Positions 1 through 9,608 of a DNA stretch of 64,000 nucleotides are shown here, one piece after another. Origin of the DNA: Miniphocaeibacter massiliensis (GTDB lineage: Bacteria; Bacillota; Clostridia; Tissierellales; Peptoniphilaceae); the NCBI RefSeq assembly GCF_900232905.1, contig NZ_OCTQ01000001.1:186001-250000 (forward strand), written 5' to 3'. Each line of letters begins with the position of its first letter. Position 1 is the first letter of the stretch. Under the pieces are notes generated by a model. That model had not been told where the DNA came from. It made no database searches and saw only the letters and a program-made list of their open reading frames with translations. The position numbers were made by a program, and so were the translations under genes.

Positions 1-1
1 A

Positions 2-1567
2 ATAAATAGCAAACAAAAAACTTTTATAAGTATAAAAGAGAATATAAAAGTTTATAATGATTATTTGAAGTATACAGAACAACAAAAGTTATTGAAAGTA
101 AAAAAAGCTAAAGATGAACTTGAGTTAGAAATAATGACTTTGCAAAAAGAAAATGAAAAATTTTCTAATTTTAAAAATATTTCTCCTAGTGAAATGATGC
201 AGATAGAAGAAATACAAAAAGAAATAAAAATAATTCAAAGAAATTTAAATCAGTTATCAAGGGATAAAAAGAATTTATTCAATGAACTAAAAAAATATAG
301 AGATTTAATAGAAATAGAAAATATAAAAATAGAGTATAGAAAAAATTTATACAATAATATTAAAGGAAGAGAAGGCAATAAGAAACTATTACTTTTACTT
401 GGAGGAATATTAATATTATCTATTGCGGCAAACATATTTGTTTATGTAAATAGTTCTAATATACAAAAATATTTATTAATAGCATCAGCTGCAGTTTTAA
501 CCTTGTTTATAGTGTCTTTAATTAGGACTCAATATTTAAAGAAACAAGAAAATGAATTAAAAAATACAATAAATAAAGAATTTGATGTATCCTTTGACAA
601 TTCAAATAATATATTAAACAATTCTTTCTTTAATGGAGAGAACAAAGAACCATTTAGTATGTACGAAAGATTAAATGGACAGTTACAAGAAAAAGATCAA
701 ACAATAGAAAAATTATTAAACGAAGAAGACTATAAGAATGAACAATTGTATGAGATTTCTTTAAAAATACAAAATAGAACTGGAATAAATGTAGATAATT
801 TTATTAAGAACAAAGATAGATATGATGAAGTAAACTATTTAATTAAAGAAAAATCAGGAACAATAGAATCAATAAAGAAAGCTTATGATTTTTCAATTTT
901 AGAAAATGAAGAATTGGTTGAATACAACAATAATTTTCAATATATAGAAAATTTAAATTTAGAGCATGCTAGCAAGAAATCTGAATCATTAATAAAAGAG
1001 ATATCATCTTTAGAAGAAAAGAAAAAATTTGTAGAAGAGGAAGTACAAAAATTACCAGAATATATTGAAGAATTAAATTGGACTAAAAAAGATATTGAAA
1101 AAATGAAAAATTATATAAAGTCTATAGAAATAGCAGTTGAACAAATTAATATATCTCATAATGAAGTAAAGATAAATTATATACCTAGACTTATTAATTT
1201 CTTAGAAAAATATTTTTCAATGATATCAAAATATAATTTAGGTATTAAATTAGATGAAGATTTGAATGTTAATTTCTTAAAAAATAATTCTGGTGAGTTC
1301 AGAAAAATTGATAGTATAAGTAAAGGCAGTTCAGATCAATTGTTTATAGGACTTAGAATAGGACTTACAAATGAAATATTTGGAGAAAAAGAAATTTTAA
1401 TTTTTGATGATGCATTTGTTAACTTTGATGATGATAGGCTTTTAAATCTACTTTATTATTTAAAGGAAATAAGTAAAGAGCGACAAGTAATTTTATTCTC
1501 TTGCCAAAGTAGAGAAAAAGAAGTATTACTATCTGGAAATTTAGAATTTCAACTTGTACATTTATAG
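2..1567 (+). CDS. YhaN-like AAA/SMC-type ATPase, 3' part only
   Basis: The frame is open from the first base, so the gene begins before the window; the visible part is about 520 residues. It has a long coiled coil, two hydrophobic segments about 15 residues apart near its first third (GGILILSIAANIF and LLIASAAVLTLFIV), more coiled coil, then the C-terminal half of an ABC-type ATPase: a signature-like SKGSSDQL and a Walker B ILIFDDAFVNFDDDR. This coiled coil/double membrane segment/ATPase order is known from YhaN, a relative of the SbcC/Rad50 DNA-repair ATPases. The Walker A half lies outside the window. A phosphoesterase gene follows after 7 bases. Family assignment is good; the DNA substrate is inferred. 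Confidence 0.8.
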   Translation: MNSKQKTFISIKENIKVYNDYLKYTEQQKLLKVKKAKDELELEIMTLQKENEKFSNFKNISPSEMMQIEEIQKEIKIIQRNLNQLSRDKKNLFNELKKYRDLIEIENIKIEYRKNLYNNIKGREGNKKLLLLLGGILILSIAANIFVYVNSSNIQKYLLIASAAVLTLFIVSLIRTQYLKKQENELKNTINKEFDVSFDNSNNILNNSFFNGENKEPFSMYERLNGQLQEKDQTIEKLLNEEDYKNEQLYEISLKIQNRTGINVDNFIKNKDRYDEVNYLIKEKSGTIESIKKAYDFSILENEELVEYNNNFQYIENLNLEHASKKSESLIKEISSLEEKKKFVEEEVQKLPEYIEELNWTKKDIEKMKNYIKSIEIAVEQINISHNEVKINYIPRLINFLEKYFSMISKYNLGIKLDEDLNVNFLKNNSGEFRKIDSISKGSSDQLFIGLRIGLTNEIFGEKEILIFDDAFVNFDDDRLLNLLYYLKEISKERQVILFSCQSREKEVLLSGNLEFQLVHL

Positions 1568-1574
1568 GAGAAAT

Positions 1575-2249
1575 ATGATATTTAGCATTTCAGACTTACA
1601 TTTAGACTATACTGGTAAAAAATCAATGGATTTATTTGGAGACAATTGGAGAAATTATGAACAAAAAATATTTTCTAATTGGAAAAAAATTGTAAAAAAA
1701 GAGGATATTGTTTTAGTAGCTGGCGATATTTCTTGGGCTATGAACATAGAAGAAGCTTATAATGATTTAATTAGAATTGATAAATTGCCAGGTACTAAAA
1801 TTATGATTAAAGGAAACCATGACTATTGGTGGAGTTCTTTATCGAAAAATAATAAATTGAATTTAAAAAGTATAAATTTTTTGCAAAATAATTCCTTTGA
1901 ATATGAAAATATTTTAATAGTAGGGACTAGAGGTTGGGAAGATTCTAATGAAGAATCAGACAACTACAAAGTATATAAAAGAGAGCTGTTAAGGCTAGAA
2001 TTAAGTATAAAATCAGCTAATAAAAATAACAAAAAAATAGCTATGATTCATTATCCTCCATTTGATAGATATAAAGAACCAAACGAATTTCACTATATGA
2101 TGAAAGAATATAATATAAGTAAATGTGTTTATGGACATTTACATGGGCCGGGTTTAGTTAATGTTGTAGAAGGAATAATAGATGGAATAGAATATATTTG
2201 TACTTCTTGTGATTATATTGATTTTATTCCAAAAAATATTGAATTTTAG
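1575..2249 (+). CDS. Metallophosphoesterase (calcineurin-like)
   Basis: A 224-residue protein with the binuclear-metal phosphoesterase motifs in order: SDLHLD at the N-terminus, GDISW, GNHDYWW, HYPP, and GHLHGPG near the C-terminus. I start it at the ATG at 1575, which has AGGAGA just upstream; an in-frame TTG 21 bases earlier lies inside the preceding gene and has no better ribosome site. It is shorter than SbcD or YhaO (about 400 residues) and looks like the small predicted-phosphohydrolase group of unknown substrate. It follows the YhaN-like ATPase by 7 bases, so co-transcription is likely, but a functional complex is only a guess. Confidence 0.8.
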   Translation: MIFSISDLHLDYTGKKSMDLFGDNWRNYEQKIFSNWKKIVKKEDIVLVAGDISWAMNIEEAYNDLIRIDKLPGTKIMIKGNHDYWWSSLSKNNKLNLKSINFLQNNSFEYENILIVGTRGWEDSNEESDNYKVYKRELLRLELSIKSANKNNKKIAMIHYPPFDRYKEPNEFHYMMKEYNISKCVYGHLHGPGLVNVVEGIIDGIEYICTSCDYIDFIPKNIEF

Positions 2250-2280
2250 AAAATAATGAGTTAGAATATTTTATTATAAT

Positions 2281-2309
2281 AAACTTAGGTTAAAGCCTAA
2301 GTTTTTTAT
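2281..2309 (+). terminator. Rho-independent terminator after the phosphoesterase
   Basis: The hairpin AAACTTAGG / CCTAAGTTT with a 6-base loop is followed by a run of T. It separates the ATPase-phosphoesterase unit from nagB. Confidence 0.8.
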
Positions 2310-2325
2310 GATTAAACTAAATTTA

Positions 2326-2354
2326 GAAATAATTATCCAATAAATAATTATTTC
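2326..2354 (+). promoter_or_regulatory. Perfect 11-bp inverted repeat in the nagB leader
   Basis: GAAATAATTAT at 2326-2336 is mirrored exactly by ATAATTATTTC at 2344-2354 with a 7-base spacer, ending against the GAGGGG ribosome site of nagB. It could be an operator for an amino-sugar repressor or an RNA hairpin that hides the ribosome site. No standard -35/-10 pair is obvious beside it. Confidence 0.45.
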
Positions 2355-2365
2355 GAGGGGGAATT

Positions 2366-3088
2366 ATGAAAGTAATATACGCAAAAAACTATGAAGAAAT
2401 GAGTAAAATTGGTTGTGAGTTAATCGTAAAACAAGTTAGAGAGAAAGAAAACTCTATATTAGGATTAGCTACAGGCTCTACACCTATAGGTTTGTATAAA
2501 GAACTTATTAAAGAAAATAAAGACGGCTTAGATTTGTCTAAAGTTTCCACCTACAATTTAGATGAGTATATTGGTCTAGATAAAGATCATGATCAATCAT
2601 ACAATTATTTTATGTATGATAATTTATTTAACCATGTTAATATAAAGTCTGAAAATATTAACATTCCAAATGGTACAAATGATCCAGATGTAGAAGTAAT
2701 AGAATATGAAAAAAAATTAAGAGAAGTTGGCGGAGTAGATATACAAGTACTTGGGTTAGGTGCTAATGGACATATAGCTTTTAACGAACCTGACTTAGAA
2801 CTTAATGTTCCTACAAGTATTGTAAAATTAACAGAAAGTACAATTAAAGCTAATTCAAGATTTTTTGCAAAAGAATCTGATGTTCCAACTACAGCGATAT
2901 CTATGGGAATGGGGAGTATTTTTTCAGCAAAAAAAATTCTTATATTAATTAGTGGTAGCAATAAAGAAGAAGCAACTAAATATTTGCTAGATAGTAATAA
3001 AATAACTACAAATAATCCAGCGTCCTTATTACATTTACATCATGATGTTACTGTTGTAATAGATGAAAGTGCAGTAAAGGTAAAATAG
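2366..3088 (+). CDS. nagB: Glucosamine-6-phosphate deaminase
   Basis: The 240-residue protein converts glucosamine 6-phosphate to fructose 6-phosphate and ammonia, linking amino-sugar use to glycolysis. Family motifs are present: GLATGSTPIGLY (phosphate loop), YNLDEYIG with the catalytic Asp, and GLGANGHIAFNEP with the active-site His. The length is normal for the short Gram-positive form, which lacks the E. coli allosteric extension. A strong GAGGGGG site precedes the ATG. No nagA is adjacent. Its stop codon shares one base with the start of the CYTH gene, so the two are translationally coupled. The 11-bp inverted repeat upstream is the likely control site. Confidence 0.96.
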   Translation: MKVIYAKNYEEMSKIGCELIVKQVREKENSILGLATGSTPIGLYKELIKENKDGLDLSKVSTYNLDEYIGLDKDHDQSYNYFMYDNLFNHVNIKSENINIPNGTNDPDVEVIEYEKKLREVGGVDIQVLGLGANGHIAFNEPDLELNVPTSIVKLTESTIKANSRFFAKESDVPTTAISMGMGSIFSAKKILILISGSNKEEATKYLLDSNKITTNNPASLLHLHHDVTVVIDESAVKVK

Positions 3089-3633
3089 TGGAAAGAGAAT
3101 TAGAGTTTAAATTATTGGGTTTAGACTTAGATTATTATAAAAACTTATTAGAAGAAAAAGGAGCTAAATTAATAGCTCATGAAAAACAAATTAATACAGT
3201 AGTAAGTTCAGAAAGTTTTCCTTTAATAGACGAAGATTGTTATTTAAGAATTAGAGAGGTTAAAGACTTATTAAATAGTGATAATAAAATAGAATTTACT
3301 TTTAAAAAGAAAGTGAAAAATGAACTAGTTAGAGAAAATTATGAATATACTACAGAAGTATCAAGTAAAGAAGGGTTAATAAATATACTTAGGAACTTGA
3401 AGTTTAATAAGTATATTACAGGTACTAAAGAAAGAGCTTCATATAACTATAAAAATTTAAGATTAGATTTTGACACTTGGGATAAAGACACTTATCCTTA
3501 CCCATATATTGAAATTGAATCAAGTAATGAAAAAGATATATATGATTTTTTAAAAGAATTTAATATTAGCAAGAATCATATTTCATTAAAATCTATTACA
3601 GATTTGAAAAATGAATTAAAAAGCAAACAATGA
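3088..3633 (+). CDS. CYTH-domain phosphohydrolase/cyclase-like protein
   Basis: A 181-residue protein opening with ERELEFK, the ExExK signature of the CYTH superfamily (class IV adenylate cyclases, thiamine triphosphatases, triphosphate tunnel enzymes). Other charged strands of the tunnel are visible: YLRIRE, KIEFTFKKK, RLDFDTW and YIEIES. The GTG start at 3088 overlaps the nagB stop by one base. CYTH enzymes bind triphosphates with divalent metal; the substrate here cannot be read from sequence. Its 3' end forms one arm of the terminator. It is probably co-transcribed with nagB, though no pathway link is known. Confidence 0.82.
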   Translation: MERELEFKLLGLDLDYYKNLLEEKGAKLIAHEKQINTVVSSESFPLIDEDCYLRIREVKDLLNSDNKIEFTFKKKVKNELVRENYEYTTEVSSKEGLINILRNLKFNKYITGTKERASYNYKNLRLDFDTWDKDTYPYPYIEIESSNEKDIYDFLKEFNISKNHISLKSITDLKNELKSKQ

Positions 3634-3655
3634 TATTTCATTGTTTGCTTTTTTT
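3621..3655 (+). terminator. Rho-independent terminator after the CYTH gene
   Basis: The stem AAGCAAACAATGA / TCATTGTTTGCTT (13 bp, about 4-base loop) is followed by T residues. The left arm lies inside the last codons of the CYTH gene. Confidence 0.88.
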
Positions 3656-3668
3656 ATTACATTTACTT

Positions 3669-3677
3669 TGCTATAAT
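3669..3677 (+). promoter_or_regulatory. Extended -10 promoter for proBA
   Basis: TGCTATAAT is a consensus extended -10 element (TGn plus TATAAT), 27 bases upstream of the proB start. There is no good -35, which is normal for extended -10 promoters. Confidence 0.6.
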
Positions 3678-3704
3678 AAAGATAATTAATAAAATGGAGT
3701 GCAT

Positions 3705-4490
3705 ATGAGAGAATTTGTTAAAGATTTAAAAAGAATAGTTGTTAAAGTGGGAACATCTTCAATAACTCATGAAAATGGAGACATTAATTTAAGGAAAATT
3801 TTTGATTTATGTTGGCAATTAAGTGATATAAGAAATCATGGTTATGAGGTTGTGTTAGTTTCTTCAGGAGCAATATCTGCAGGAACTAAAAGATTAAACT
3901 TAAAGGAAAGACCTTCAAATACTGCGATAAAGCAGGCTACTTCAGCAGTAGGACAAGTTGCATTAATGAACACATACAATAGAATTTTAGGAGAATTTAA
4001 CTATCATGCAGCTCAGATTTTACTAACAAAACATATAGAGTCAGATAGTTTGATGCATTCAAATGCTAAAAATGCATTTGATGAATTATTTAAGTTAAAT
4101 GTAATACCTATAGTCAATGAAAATGATACAATATCAACATTTGAAATAAAATTTGGCGATAATGATACATTATCAGCAATAGTTTCAAGGATAGTGGAAG
4201 CTGACGTATTAATTTTACTATCTGATATTGATGGACTTTACACAAGTGATCCTAGAATTAATAAAGATGCTAAAATAATTAAAGAAGTAAGAGAAATTAA
4301 TGAGGATTTAGAAAAATGTGCATCAGGAACTAATTCTAAAGTTGGCACAGGTGGTATGATAACTAAATTAACAGCAGCAAAATTATGTATGGAAAAAAAT
4401 ATAGATGTAGTTTTGGCAAATGGAAAAGATATGAAGATATTACAAAATATTATTGACGGTGATGAAATAGGAACATATTTTAGGAGTTGA
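3705..4490 (+). CDS. proB: Glutamate 5-kinase
   Basis: ProB phosphorylates glutamate to gamma-glutamyl phosphate, the first step to proline. The amino-acid-kinase fold is clear: VVKVGTSS at the N-terminus, VSSGAISAG, NENDTI with FGDNDTLSA, and KVGTGGMITK. At 261 residues it has the kinase domain only, without the C-terminal PUA domain of E. coli ProB. I choose the ATG at 3705, 5 bases after GGAG; an in-frame GTG at 3699 overlaps that ribosome site. The stop codon is 2 bases before the proA ATG, so the two genes form a coupled pair. Confidence 0.96.
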   Translation: MREFVKDLKRIVVKVGTSSITHENGDINLRKIFDLCWQLSDIRNHGYEVVLVSSGAISAGTKRLNLKERPSNTAIKQATSAVGQVALMNTYNRILGEFNYHAAQILLTKHIESDSLMHSNAKNAFDELFKLNVIPIVNENDTISTFEIKFGDNDTLSAIVSRIVEADVLILLSDIDGLYTSDPRINKDAKIIKEVREINEDLEKCASGTNSKVGTGGMITKLTAAKLCMEKNIDVVLANGKDMKILQNIIDGDEIGTYFRS

Positions 4491-4492
4491 AA

Positions 4493-5734
4493 ATGTTAAA
4501 AGAAATAGGAATAAAAGCAAAAAATGCATCATATAGTTTAGGAACTTTAAGTACTATAGAAAAAAATGAAATTCTTAAAGCGATAAAGTTGGCTTTGAGT
4601 GAATCAGAAGAAGAGATAATTGAAGCTAATAGGATAGACATGGAAAATGGTATAGAAAATGGTCTTACAGAAGGACAATTAGATAGATTATTATTAAATG
4701 AAGAAAGAATTCAAGGAATGGTAGATTCTATAGATACAGTAGTAGACTTGAAAGACCCTATTGGTAATGTAGATCATATGGAATTACTGCCAAATGGACT
4801 ACAAATAGGTAAGAAAAGAACTCCAATGGGAGTTATTGGGATAATATATGAATCTAGACCAAATGTTACGCTAGATTGTAGTATATTGTGTTTGAAATCT
4901 TCTAATGCGTTAATTTTAAGAGGTGGAAAAGAAGCGATAGAATCAAATAAATCTATTGTGAAAGTTATAAGAAGAGCTATTAAAGAATTGGGTTATAATG
5001 AAAATTTTGTACAATTAATAGAAGATACATCAAGAGAAAGTTCAAATGCATTAATGACATTAAATGGATATGTAGATTTATTAATACCAAGAGGCAGTGC
5101 AGGTTTAATAAATGCAGTTGTAAAAAACTCAACAGTACCAGTGTTAAAAACTGGTGATGGAAACTGTCATGTATTCGTGGATGAGTCTGCTGATATTCAA
5201 ATGGCAATAAATATTATTGAAAATGCAAAAACTCAAAGAATTGGAGTTTGTAATGCAATGGAAACACTTCTGGTGCACAAAAATGTTAAGGATGAATTTT
5301 ATAAAAAATTACAAGTTATTATAGATCAATATAATATAAAAGTATATGGAGATGAAATTTCAAAATCTAAATTAACAGGTATAGGCGTAGCAACAGAAGA
5401 AGAATACTATATGGAGTTTTTAGATTATGCATTTGCAATGAAAGTTGTAGATAATATAGATGAAGTAATAGATCATATAAGAAAATATAGTACAAATCAC
5501 TCAGAAGTTATTATTACAAATGATTATAAAAATAGTCAAAAGTTTTTAAATCTAGTTGATAGTGCGTGTGTATATGTAAATGCATCAAGTAGATTTACAG
5601 ATGGTTCACAATTTGGTTTAGGAGCAGAAATGGGAATTTCTACGCAAAAGCTTCATGCTAGAGGACCGGTTGGATTAGAAGAATTAACTTCATATAAATA
5701 CATTATTTTTGGTGATGGACAAATAAGAGGATAA
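4493..5734 (+). CDS. proA: Gamma-glutamyl phosphate reductase
   Basis: ProA reduces gamma-glutamyl phosphate with NADPH to glutamate semialdehyde, the second proline step. The 413-residue protein has the family signatures GVIGIIYESRPNVT, NALILRGGKEA and the catalytic-Cys region RIGVCNAMET, and ends with the usual GPVGLEELTSYKY. The ATG at 4493 follows AGGAG by 6 bases; an in-frame TTG two codons earlier overlaps the proB stop. A weak hairpin with T residues follows. proC is not in the window. Confidence 0.96.
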   Translation: MLKEIGIKAKNASYSLGTLSTIEKNEILKAIKLALSESEEEIIEANRIDMENGIENGLTEGQLDRLLLNEERIQGMVDSIDTVVDLKDPIGNVDHMELLPNGLQIGKKRTPMGVIGIIYESRPNVTLDCSILCLKSSNALILRGGKEAIESNKSIVKVIRRAIKELGYNENFVQLIEDTSRESSNALMTLNGYVDLLIPRGSAGLINAVVKNSTVPVLKTGDGNCHVFVDESADIQMAINIIENAKTQRIGVCNAMETLLVHKNVKDEFYKKLQVIIDQYNIKVYGDEISKSKLTGIGVATEEEYYMEFLDYAFAMKVVDNIDEVIDHIRKYSTNHSEVIITNDYKNSQKFLNLVDSACVYVNASSRFTDGSQFGLGAEMGISTQKLHARGPVGLEELTSYKYIIFGDGQIRG

Positions 5735-5758
5735 GGGAGTATTTTCTCCCTTCTTTTT
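5733..5758 (+). terminator. Short terminator after proA
   Basis: The stem AAGGGAG / CTCCCTT with a 6-base loop is followed by a mostly-T tract. It is only 7 bp, so termination may be partial. Confidence 0.6.
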
Positions 5759-5779
5759 AGAATAAATGAGAGGTAGTCA

Positions 5780-6586
5780 ATGTATAAATTATTAGCATTA
5801 GATTTAGATGGGACAACATTAAATAGTAAACATACAGTTGATGAAGATACAGCAAAAAGTATACAAAAAATAATTAGTAAAGGTATAAAAGTTACTATAA
5901 TTTCAGGAAGAGAGCCTAAATCCATAGTTAAAGTAGCTGAAAAAATAGGACTAGAAGGACTGGTTGGATCTATGAATGGAGCTATTATAACAACATCAGA
6001 TGGTGTAGATCATATAATGAATTTATGTTTACCAAGAAAATATGTGGAGTTTTCAGTTAGATTAGCTCTAGATATGGGATATTTTCCAATGGTATTTGTA
6101 GAAAATAATTCATACATAGCTTCAAGAAAATCGCAATTCAGCAAGGTTATGGATAAATTTTCAGATTACCCAGCAAAAGAAGTTGGTAACTTGGATAAAT
6201 ATTTATCAGAAAATAATTTATATCATAAGGTAAATAAAGTTGTAATTGCAGCAGAGAATGAAGAATTAGTTGAGTATAAAAAAGAGTTTGAAAATGCAAC
6301 AGATGCTTGTAAACTATATTTTTCTTTACCATTTGTTATAGAAGTTAGTAGAAAAGATACTTCAAAAGGTAAAGCGTTAGAATATATAGCTAACTCATAT
6401 GGTATTGATAAAGATGAAATTATAGCTGTAGGTGACGGAGAAAATGATATCTCTATGCTTGGATATTCTGGAAAAGGAATAGCTATGAAAAATGCTATGG
6501 ATAATGTAAAAGAGGTAGCAGATGAATTAACGGATTCTAACGATAAAAAAGGTGTGGTTAAAGTAATAGAAAAATATTTTTTATAA
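5780..6586 (+). CDS. Cof-type HAD-superfamily phosphatase
   Basis: A 268-residue haloacid dehalogenase hydrolase of the Cof/IIB class. Motif I is LDLDGTTLN with the nucleophile Asp, motif II is TIISGRE, motif III includes the Lys of KGKAL, and motif IV is GDGENDISML. An alpha/beta cap sits between motifs II and III. Proteins of this class dephosphorylate sugar phosphates, FMN or pyridoxal phosphate with broad specificity, so the substrate cannot be named. The gene stands between proA and the pyr promoter and may be read with proBA through the weak terminator. Confidence 0.9.
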   Translation: MYKLLALDLDGTTLNSKHTVDEDTAKSIQKIISKGIKVTIISGREPKSIVKVAEKIGLEGLVGSMNGAIITTSDGVDHIMNLCLPRKYVEFSVRLALDMGYFPMVFVENNSYIASRKSQFSKVMDKFSDYPAKEVGNLDKYLSENNLYHKVNKVVIAAENEELVEYKKEFENATDACKLYFSLPFVIEVSRKDTSKGKALEYIANSYGIDKDEIIAVGDGENDISMLGYSGKGIAMKNAMDNVKEVADELTDSNDKKGVVKVIEKYFL

Positions 6587-6587
6587 G

Positions 6588-6616
6588 TTGACAGGGTATT
6601 TTTTAAATGTTATTGT
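6588..6616 (+). promoter_or_regulatory. Sigma-A promoter of the pyr operon
   Basis: TTGACA at 6588-6593 and TATTGT at 6611-6616 with a 17-base spacer. The 55-base leader up to pyrB shows no PyrR-type anti-antiterminator hairpin and no terminator. Confidence 0.65.
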
Positions 6617-6671
6617 ATATAAAGAAAAAATAATAAGTAAATAAAATTTTAATGTCTTTAGGAGGAAAATA

Positions 6672-7592
6672 ATGTTAAAAGGAAAGAATTTAATCGAGAT
6701 AAGTGACTTCTCACATTCTGAAATTATGGATATTATGTTATTAGCTCAAGACATTATTAAGAGTCCTGAGAATTTTTCAAATTTATGTAATGGAAAAATT
6801 CTAGGGACTCTTTTTTTTGAGCCATCAACAAGAACTAGATTAAGTTTTGAGTCAGCAATTCACAGATTAGGAGGAGATTGCATAGGATTTTCAGAGAGTA
6901 ATTCATCATCAACATCAAAAGGCGAAAGCTTAGCAGATACTATAAAAACAGTAAGCAGTTATGTTGATATTATTACCATGAGACATCCTAAAGAAGGTTC
7001 ATCAACCTTAGCAAAAGATTACACAGAAGTACCTTTAATAAACGCTGGAGATGGAGGGCATCAACATCCAACTCAAACATTAACTGATATGTTGACAATA
7101 TTAGAAAGCAAAAAGACATTTGAAAATCTTACAATAGGACTATGTGGAGATTTAATGTTTGGAAGAACAGTGCATTCACTTGTAAAAGCAATGTCAGAAT
7201 ATAAGGGAAACAAATTTGTGTTTATTTCTCCAGAAGAATTAAAAATACCAGAATATATAAAATATGTTTTAGAAGAAAAAGGAATAGAATACATTGAAGA
7301 AGAAAGATTAGAAAATGTCATAGACAAATTAGATATTTTATATATGACAAGGGTACAAAAAGAAAGATTTTTCAATGAAGAAGATTATATACGATTAAAA
7401 GATAGCTATATCTTAGACAAGAAAAAATTAAAATCAGCAAAAGAAGACTTAGCAATACTTCATCCACTACCAAGGGTAAATGAAATAAGCGTGGAAGTAG
7501 ATAGTGATAGTAGAGCATTGTATTTTGACCAAGTTAAGTATGGTGTAATAGTTAGAATGGCATTAATATTAAAATTGTTAGGAGTTAAATAA
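6672..7592 (+). CDS. pyrB: Aspartate carbamoyltransferase catalytic chain
   Basis: PyrB joins carbamoyl phosphate and aspartate to carbamoyl aspartate, the committed pyrimidine step. The 306-residue protein has [15 protein letters not shown] (carbamoyl-phosphate loop), [13 protein letters not shown] and a C-terminal [11 protein letters not shown] strong TAGGAGG site precedes the ATG. The TAA overlaps the pyrI ATG by one base, as expected for two chains that assemble into one holoenzyme. This is the first gene of pyrB-I-F-K-D-E; carbamoyl-phosphate synthase and pyrC are not in the window. Confidence 0.97.
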   Translation: MLKGKNLIEISDFSHSEIMDIMLLAQDIIKSPENFSNLCNGKILGTLFFEPSTRTRLSFESAIHRLGGDCIGFSESNSSSTSKGESLADTIKTVSSYVDIITMRHPKEGSSTLAKDYTEVPLINAGDGGHQHPTQTLTDMLTILESKKTFENLTIGLCGDLMFGRTVHSLVKAMSEYKGNKFVFISPEELKIPEYIKYVLEEKGIEYIEEERLENVIDKLDILYMTRVQKERFFNEEDYIRLKDSYILDKKKLKSAKEDLAILHPLPRVNEISVEVDSDSRALYFDQVKYGVIVRMALILKLLGVK

Positions 7593-8020
7593 TGTTAAAT
7601 ATTAATAGTATAAATAAAGGTATAGTAATAGACCATATAAAACCAGGACACGGACATATTATTTACGAGATGTTAGGTTTAGACAAAGCAGATTATTCAG
7701 TTGCTTTAATTATGAATGCTTCTTCCAAGAAATGTGGAAAGAAAGATATGATAAAAATCGAAAATGTTATAGACTTAGATTTAACAGCTTTAGCGTTTAT
7801 AGATTTAGATTTAACAGTAAATATTATCGAAAATCAAAAAATAGTTGAAAAAATAAATATGAAATTGCCAGAGTATATAGAAAATGTTGTTAAATGTAAA
7901 AATCCAAGGTGTATATCTACAAGTGAAAGAAATATTACTCACAAATTTTCATTAGTAAATAGAGAAAACTCATTATATAAATGTGAATATTGTGATCAGA
8001 TTTATGATATGGAAGAATAG
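7592..8020 (+). CDS. pyrI: Aspartate carbamoyltransferase regulatory chain
   Basis: PyrI binds nucleotide effectors and holds the catalytic trimers together. The 142-residue protein starts with INKGIVIDHI and ends in a four-cysteine zinc site: the pairs CKNPRC and CEYC. Length and order behind pyrB match the clostridial form. Its presence suggests that flux is controlled allosterically by CTP/UTP, in keeping with the lack of a visible pyrR attenuator in the leader. The gene is followed after 9 bases by pyrF. Confidence 0.96.
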   Translation: MLNINSINKGIVIDHIKPGHGHIIYEMLGLDKADYSVALIMNASSKKCGKKDMIKIENVIDLDLTALAFIDLDLTVNIIENQKIVEKINMKLPEYIENVVKCKNPRCISTSERNITHKFSLVNRENSLYKCEYCDQIYDMEE

Positions 8021-8029
8021 GAGATAAAA

Positions 8030-8887
8030 ATGATAATAGATAAGTTATATAACTCAGTTAAAGAAAAAGGATTTGTGTGTGTAGGTCTAGATACAAGTTT
8101 AGATTATATTCCAGAGAATATCAGAAATAAATCTAATGATATAGCAGAAGTTATATTTGAGTATAATAAGCAAATAATTGATTGTACAAATGATATTACA
8201 GGAATATATAAAGTACAAATAGCATATTATGAAGCAATGGGACTAGAAGGCTTAAAAGCCTATTCAAAAACATTGAAATATTTAAAAGAAAAGAAAGCTT
8301 TATCAATAGGAGATATAAAAAGAGGAGATATAGCAGCTACTGCAAAAGAATATGCGAAAGGACATTTTAGCGGAGATTTTGAGGTGGATTTTATAACTCT
8401 AAATCCATATATGGGATATGATAGCATAACTCCATACTTTGATTATTTTAAGAGTGGAGAAAAGGGAGCGTTTGTATTATTAAGAACGTCCAATCCTGGT
8501 GCAAAAGATATAGAGTATCTAGAGTATGATGGAGAACCAATGTATTATACAATAGGGGAAAATATATACAAAATGGCTGAAGAGTTTATAGGAACAAGTG
8601 GATACAGTTCATTAGGGTTTGTTGTAGGTGGTACATACAGCGAAGAAGCTACTGAAATTAGAGAAAGATTTAAAAATTCATTTTTCTTAATACCAGGATA
8701 TGGTGCACAAGGTGGAAAAGCAGAAGATATAAGATTGTATTTAAATGATTTTAATGGTGGAGTAGTAAATTCATCAAGAGGTATAATAACAGCTTATAAA
8801 AAATTTGAAGACGGAGAAGATAAATTCCAAGACTATACTAGACAAGCTGTTGAAATTATGAGGAATGATATATATGGAAAAAAATAA
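8030..8887 (+). CDS. pyrF: Orotidine-5'-phosphate decarboxylase (type 2)
   Basis: PyrF decarboxylates OMP to UMP, the last step of the pathway. The 285-residue length and the catalytic block [10 protein letters not shown] mark the longer type 2 group. Other motifs are [11 protein letters not shown] at the N-terminus and VVGGTY and PGYGAQGG near the phosphate site. The ATG at 8030 lies 6 bases after AGGAG. The gene overlaps pyrK by 14 bases. Confidence 0.95.
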   Translation: MIIDKLYNSVKEKGFVCVGLDTSLDYIPENIRNKSNDIAEVIFEYNKQIIDCTNDITGIYKVQIAYYEAMGLEGLKAYSKTLKYLKEKKALSIGDIKRGDIAATAKEYAKGHFSGDFEVDFITLNPYMGYDSITPYFDYFKSGEKGAFVLLRTSNPGAKDIEYLEYDGEPMYYTIGENIYKMAEEFIGTSGYSSLGFVVGGTYSEEATEIRERFKNSFFLIPGYGAQGGKAEDIRLYLNDFNGGVVNSSRGIITAYKKFEDGEDKFQDYTRQAVEIMRNDIYGKK

Positions 8888-9608
8888 TTACGTTTCGGCT
8901 AAGATATTAAGAAATGAAAAAATAGATGAAGGAATTTTCATAATGGAATTAGAAGGAAATTTCCAAGGAGTCCCTGGACAATTTTATATGTTAAGAGCGT
9001 GGGATGAATATCCATTACTTCCTAGACCTATAAGTATATTTGACTTAGACGATGAAAAAATCACGTTTTTATATGCTGTAGTAGGAAAAGGAACAGGAAT
9101 CATGGCAGATTTAAAAGAAGGTGCTAGTATGCAAATTTTAGGACCTTTAGGTAATGGATTCCCATTAGAAGATAATAAGAAAATTGCACTTGTAGCAGGT
9201 GGGATAGGACTTGCACCTATGAAGTATTTAGCAAGAAAATTAAACGGTAAAGTAGATCTTTTTGCTGGTTTTAGAAATTCAAGTTATTTGATGGATGAAA
9301 TGAAAGAATTTGTAGATAATGTAATTGTTACAACAAATGATGGAAATGAAGGAAAAAAAGGATTTATAACAGATTATATAAAAGATGAGTATGATGTTGT
9401 ATATGCTTGTGGACCAAATCCTATGATGAATTCTCTTAAGAATTTAAGTTTAAATGCTAAGTCATATTATTCTTTAGAAGCCCATATGGCATGTGGAATA
9501 GGGGCTTGCCTAGGTTGTGCAATAGAAACAACAAAAGGAATTAAAAGGGTTTGTCATGAAGGACCAGTATTTAACGGAGAAGAGGTGATTTTCGATGTTG
9601 AAAGTTAA
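8874..9608 (+). CDS. pyrK: Dihydroorotate dehydrogenase electron-transfer subunit
   Basis: PyrK carries FAD and a 2Fe-2S cluster and passes electrons from dihydroorotate to NAD+. The 244-residue protein has the FAD-binding RPISIF block, GGIGLAPM for the nucleotide, and a C-terminal cluster motif CGIGACLGC followed by a fourth Cys in RVCHEGP. I choose the ATG at 8874 because AGGA lies about 9 bases upstream; an in-frame ATG at 8865 sits directly on that site. The gene overlaps pyrF and pyrD by 14 bases each, indicating tight coupling with its partner PyrD. Confidence 0.95.
   Translation: MEKNNYVSAKILRNEKIDEGIFIMELEGNFQGVPGQFYMLRAWDEYPLLPRPISIFDLDDEKITFLYAVVGKGTGIMADLKEGASMQILGPLGNGFPLEDNKKIALVAGGIGLAPMKYLARKLNGKVDLFAGFRNSSYLMDEMKEFVDNVIVTTNDGNEGKKGFITDYIKDEYDVVYACGPNPMMNSLKNLSLNAKSYYSLEAHMACGIGACLGCAIETTKGIKRVCHEGPVFNGEEVIFDVES

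Noticed and set aside
6617-6671. PyrR-type attenuator in the pyr leader
   Set aside because: The leader is only 55 bases, without a terminator hairpin or PyrR-loop consensus.
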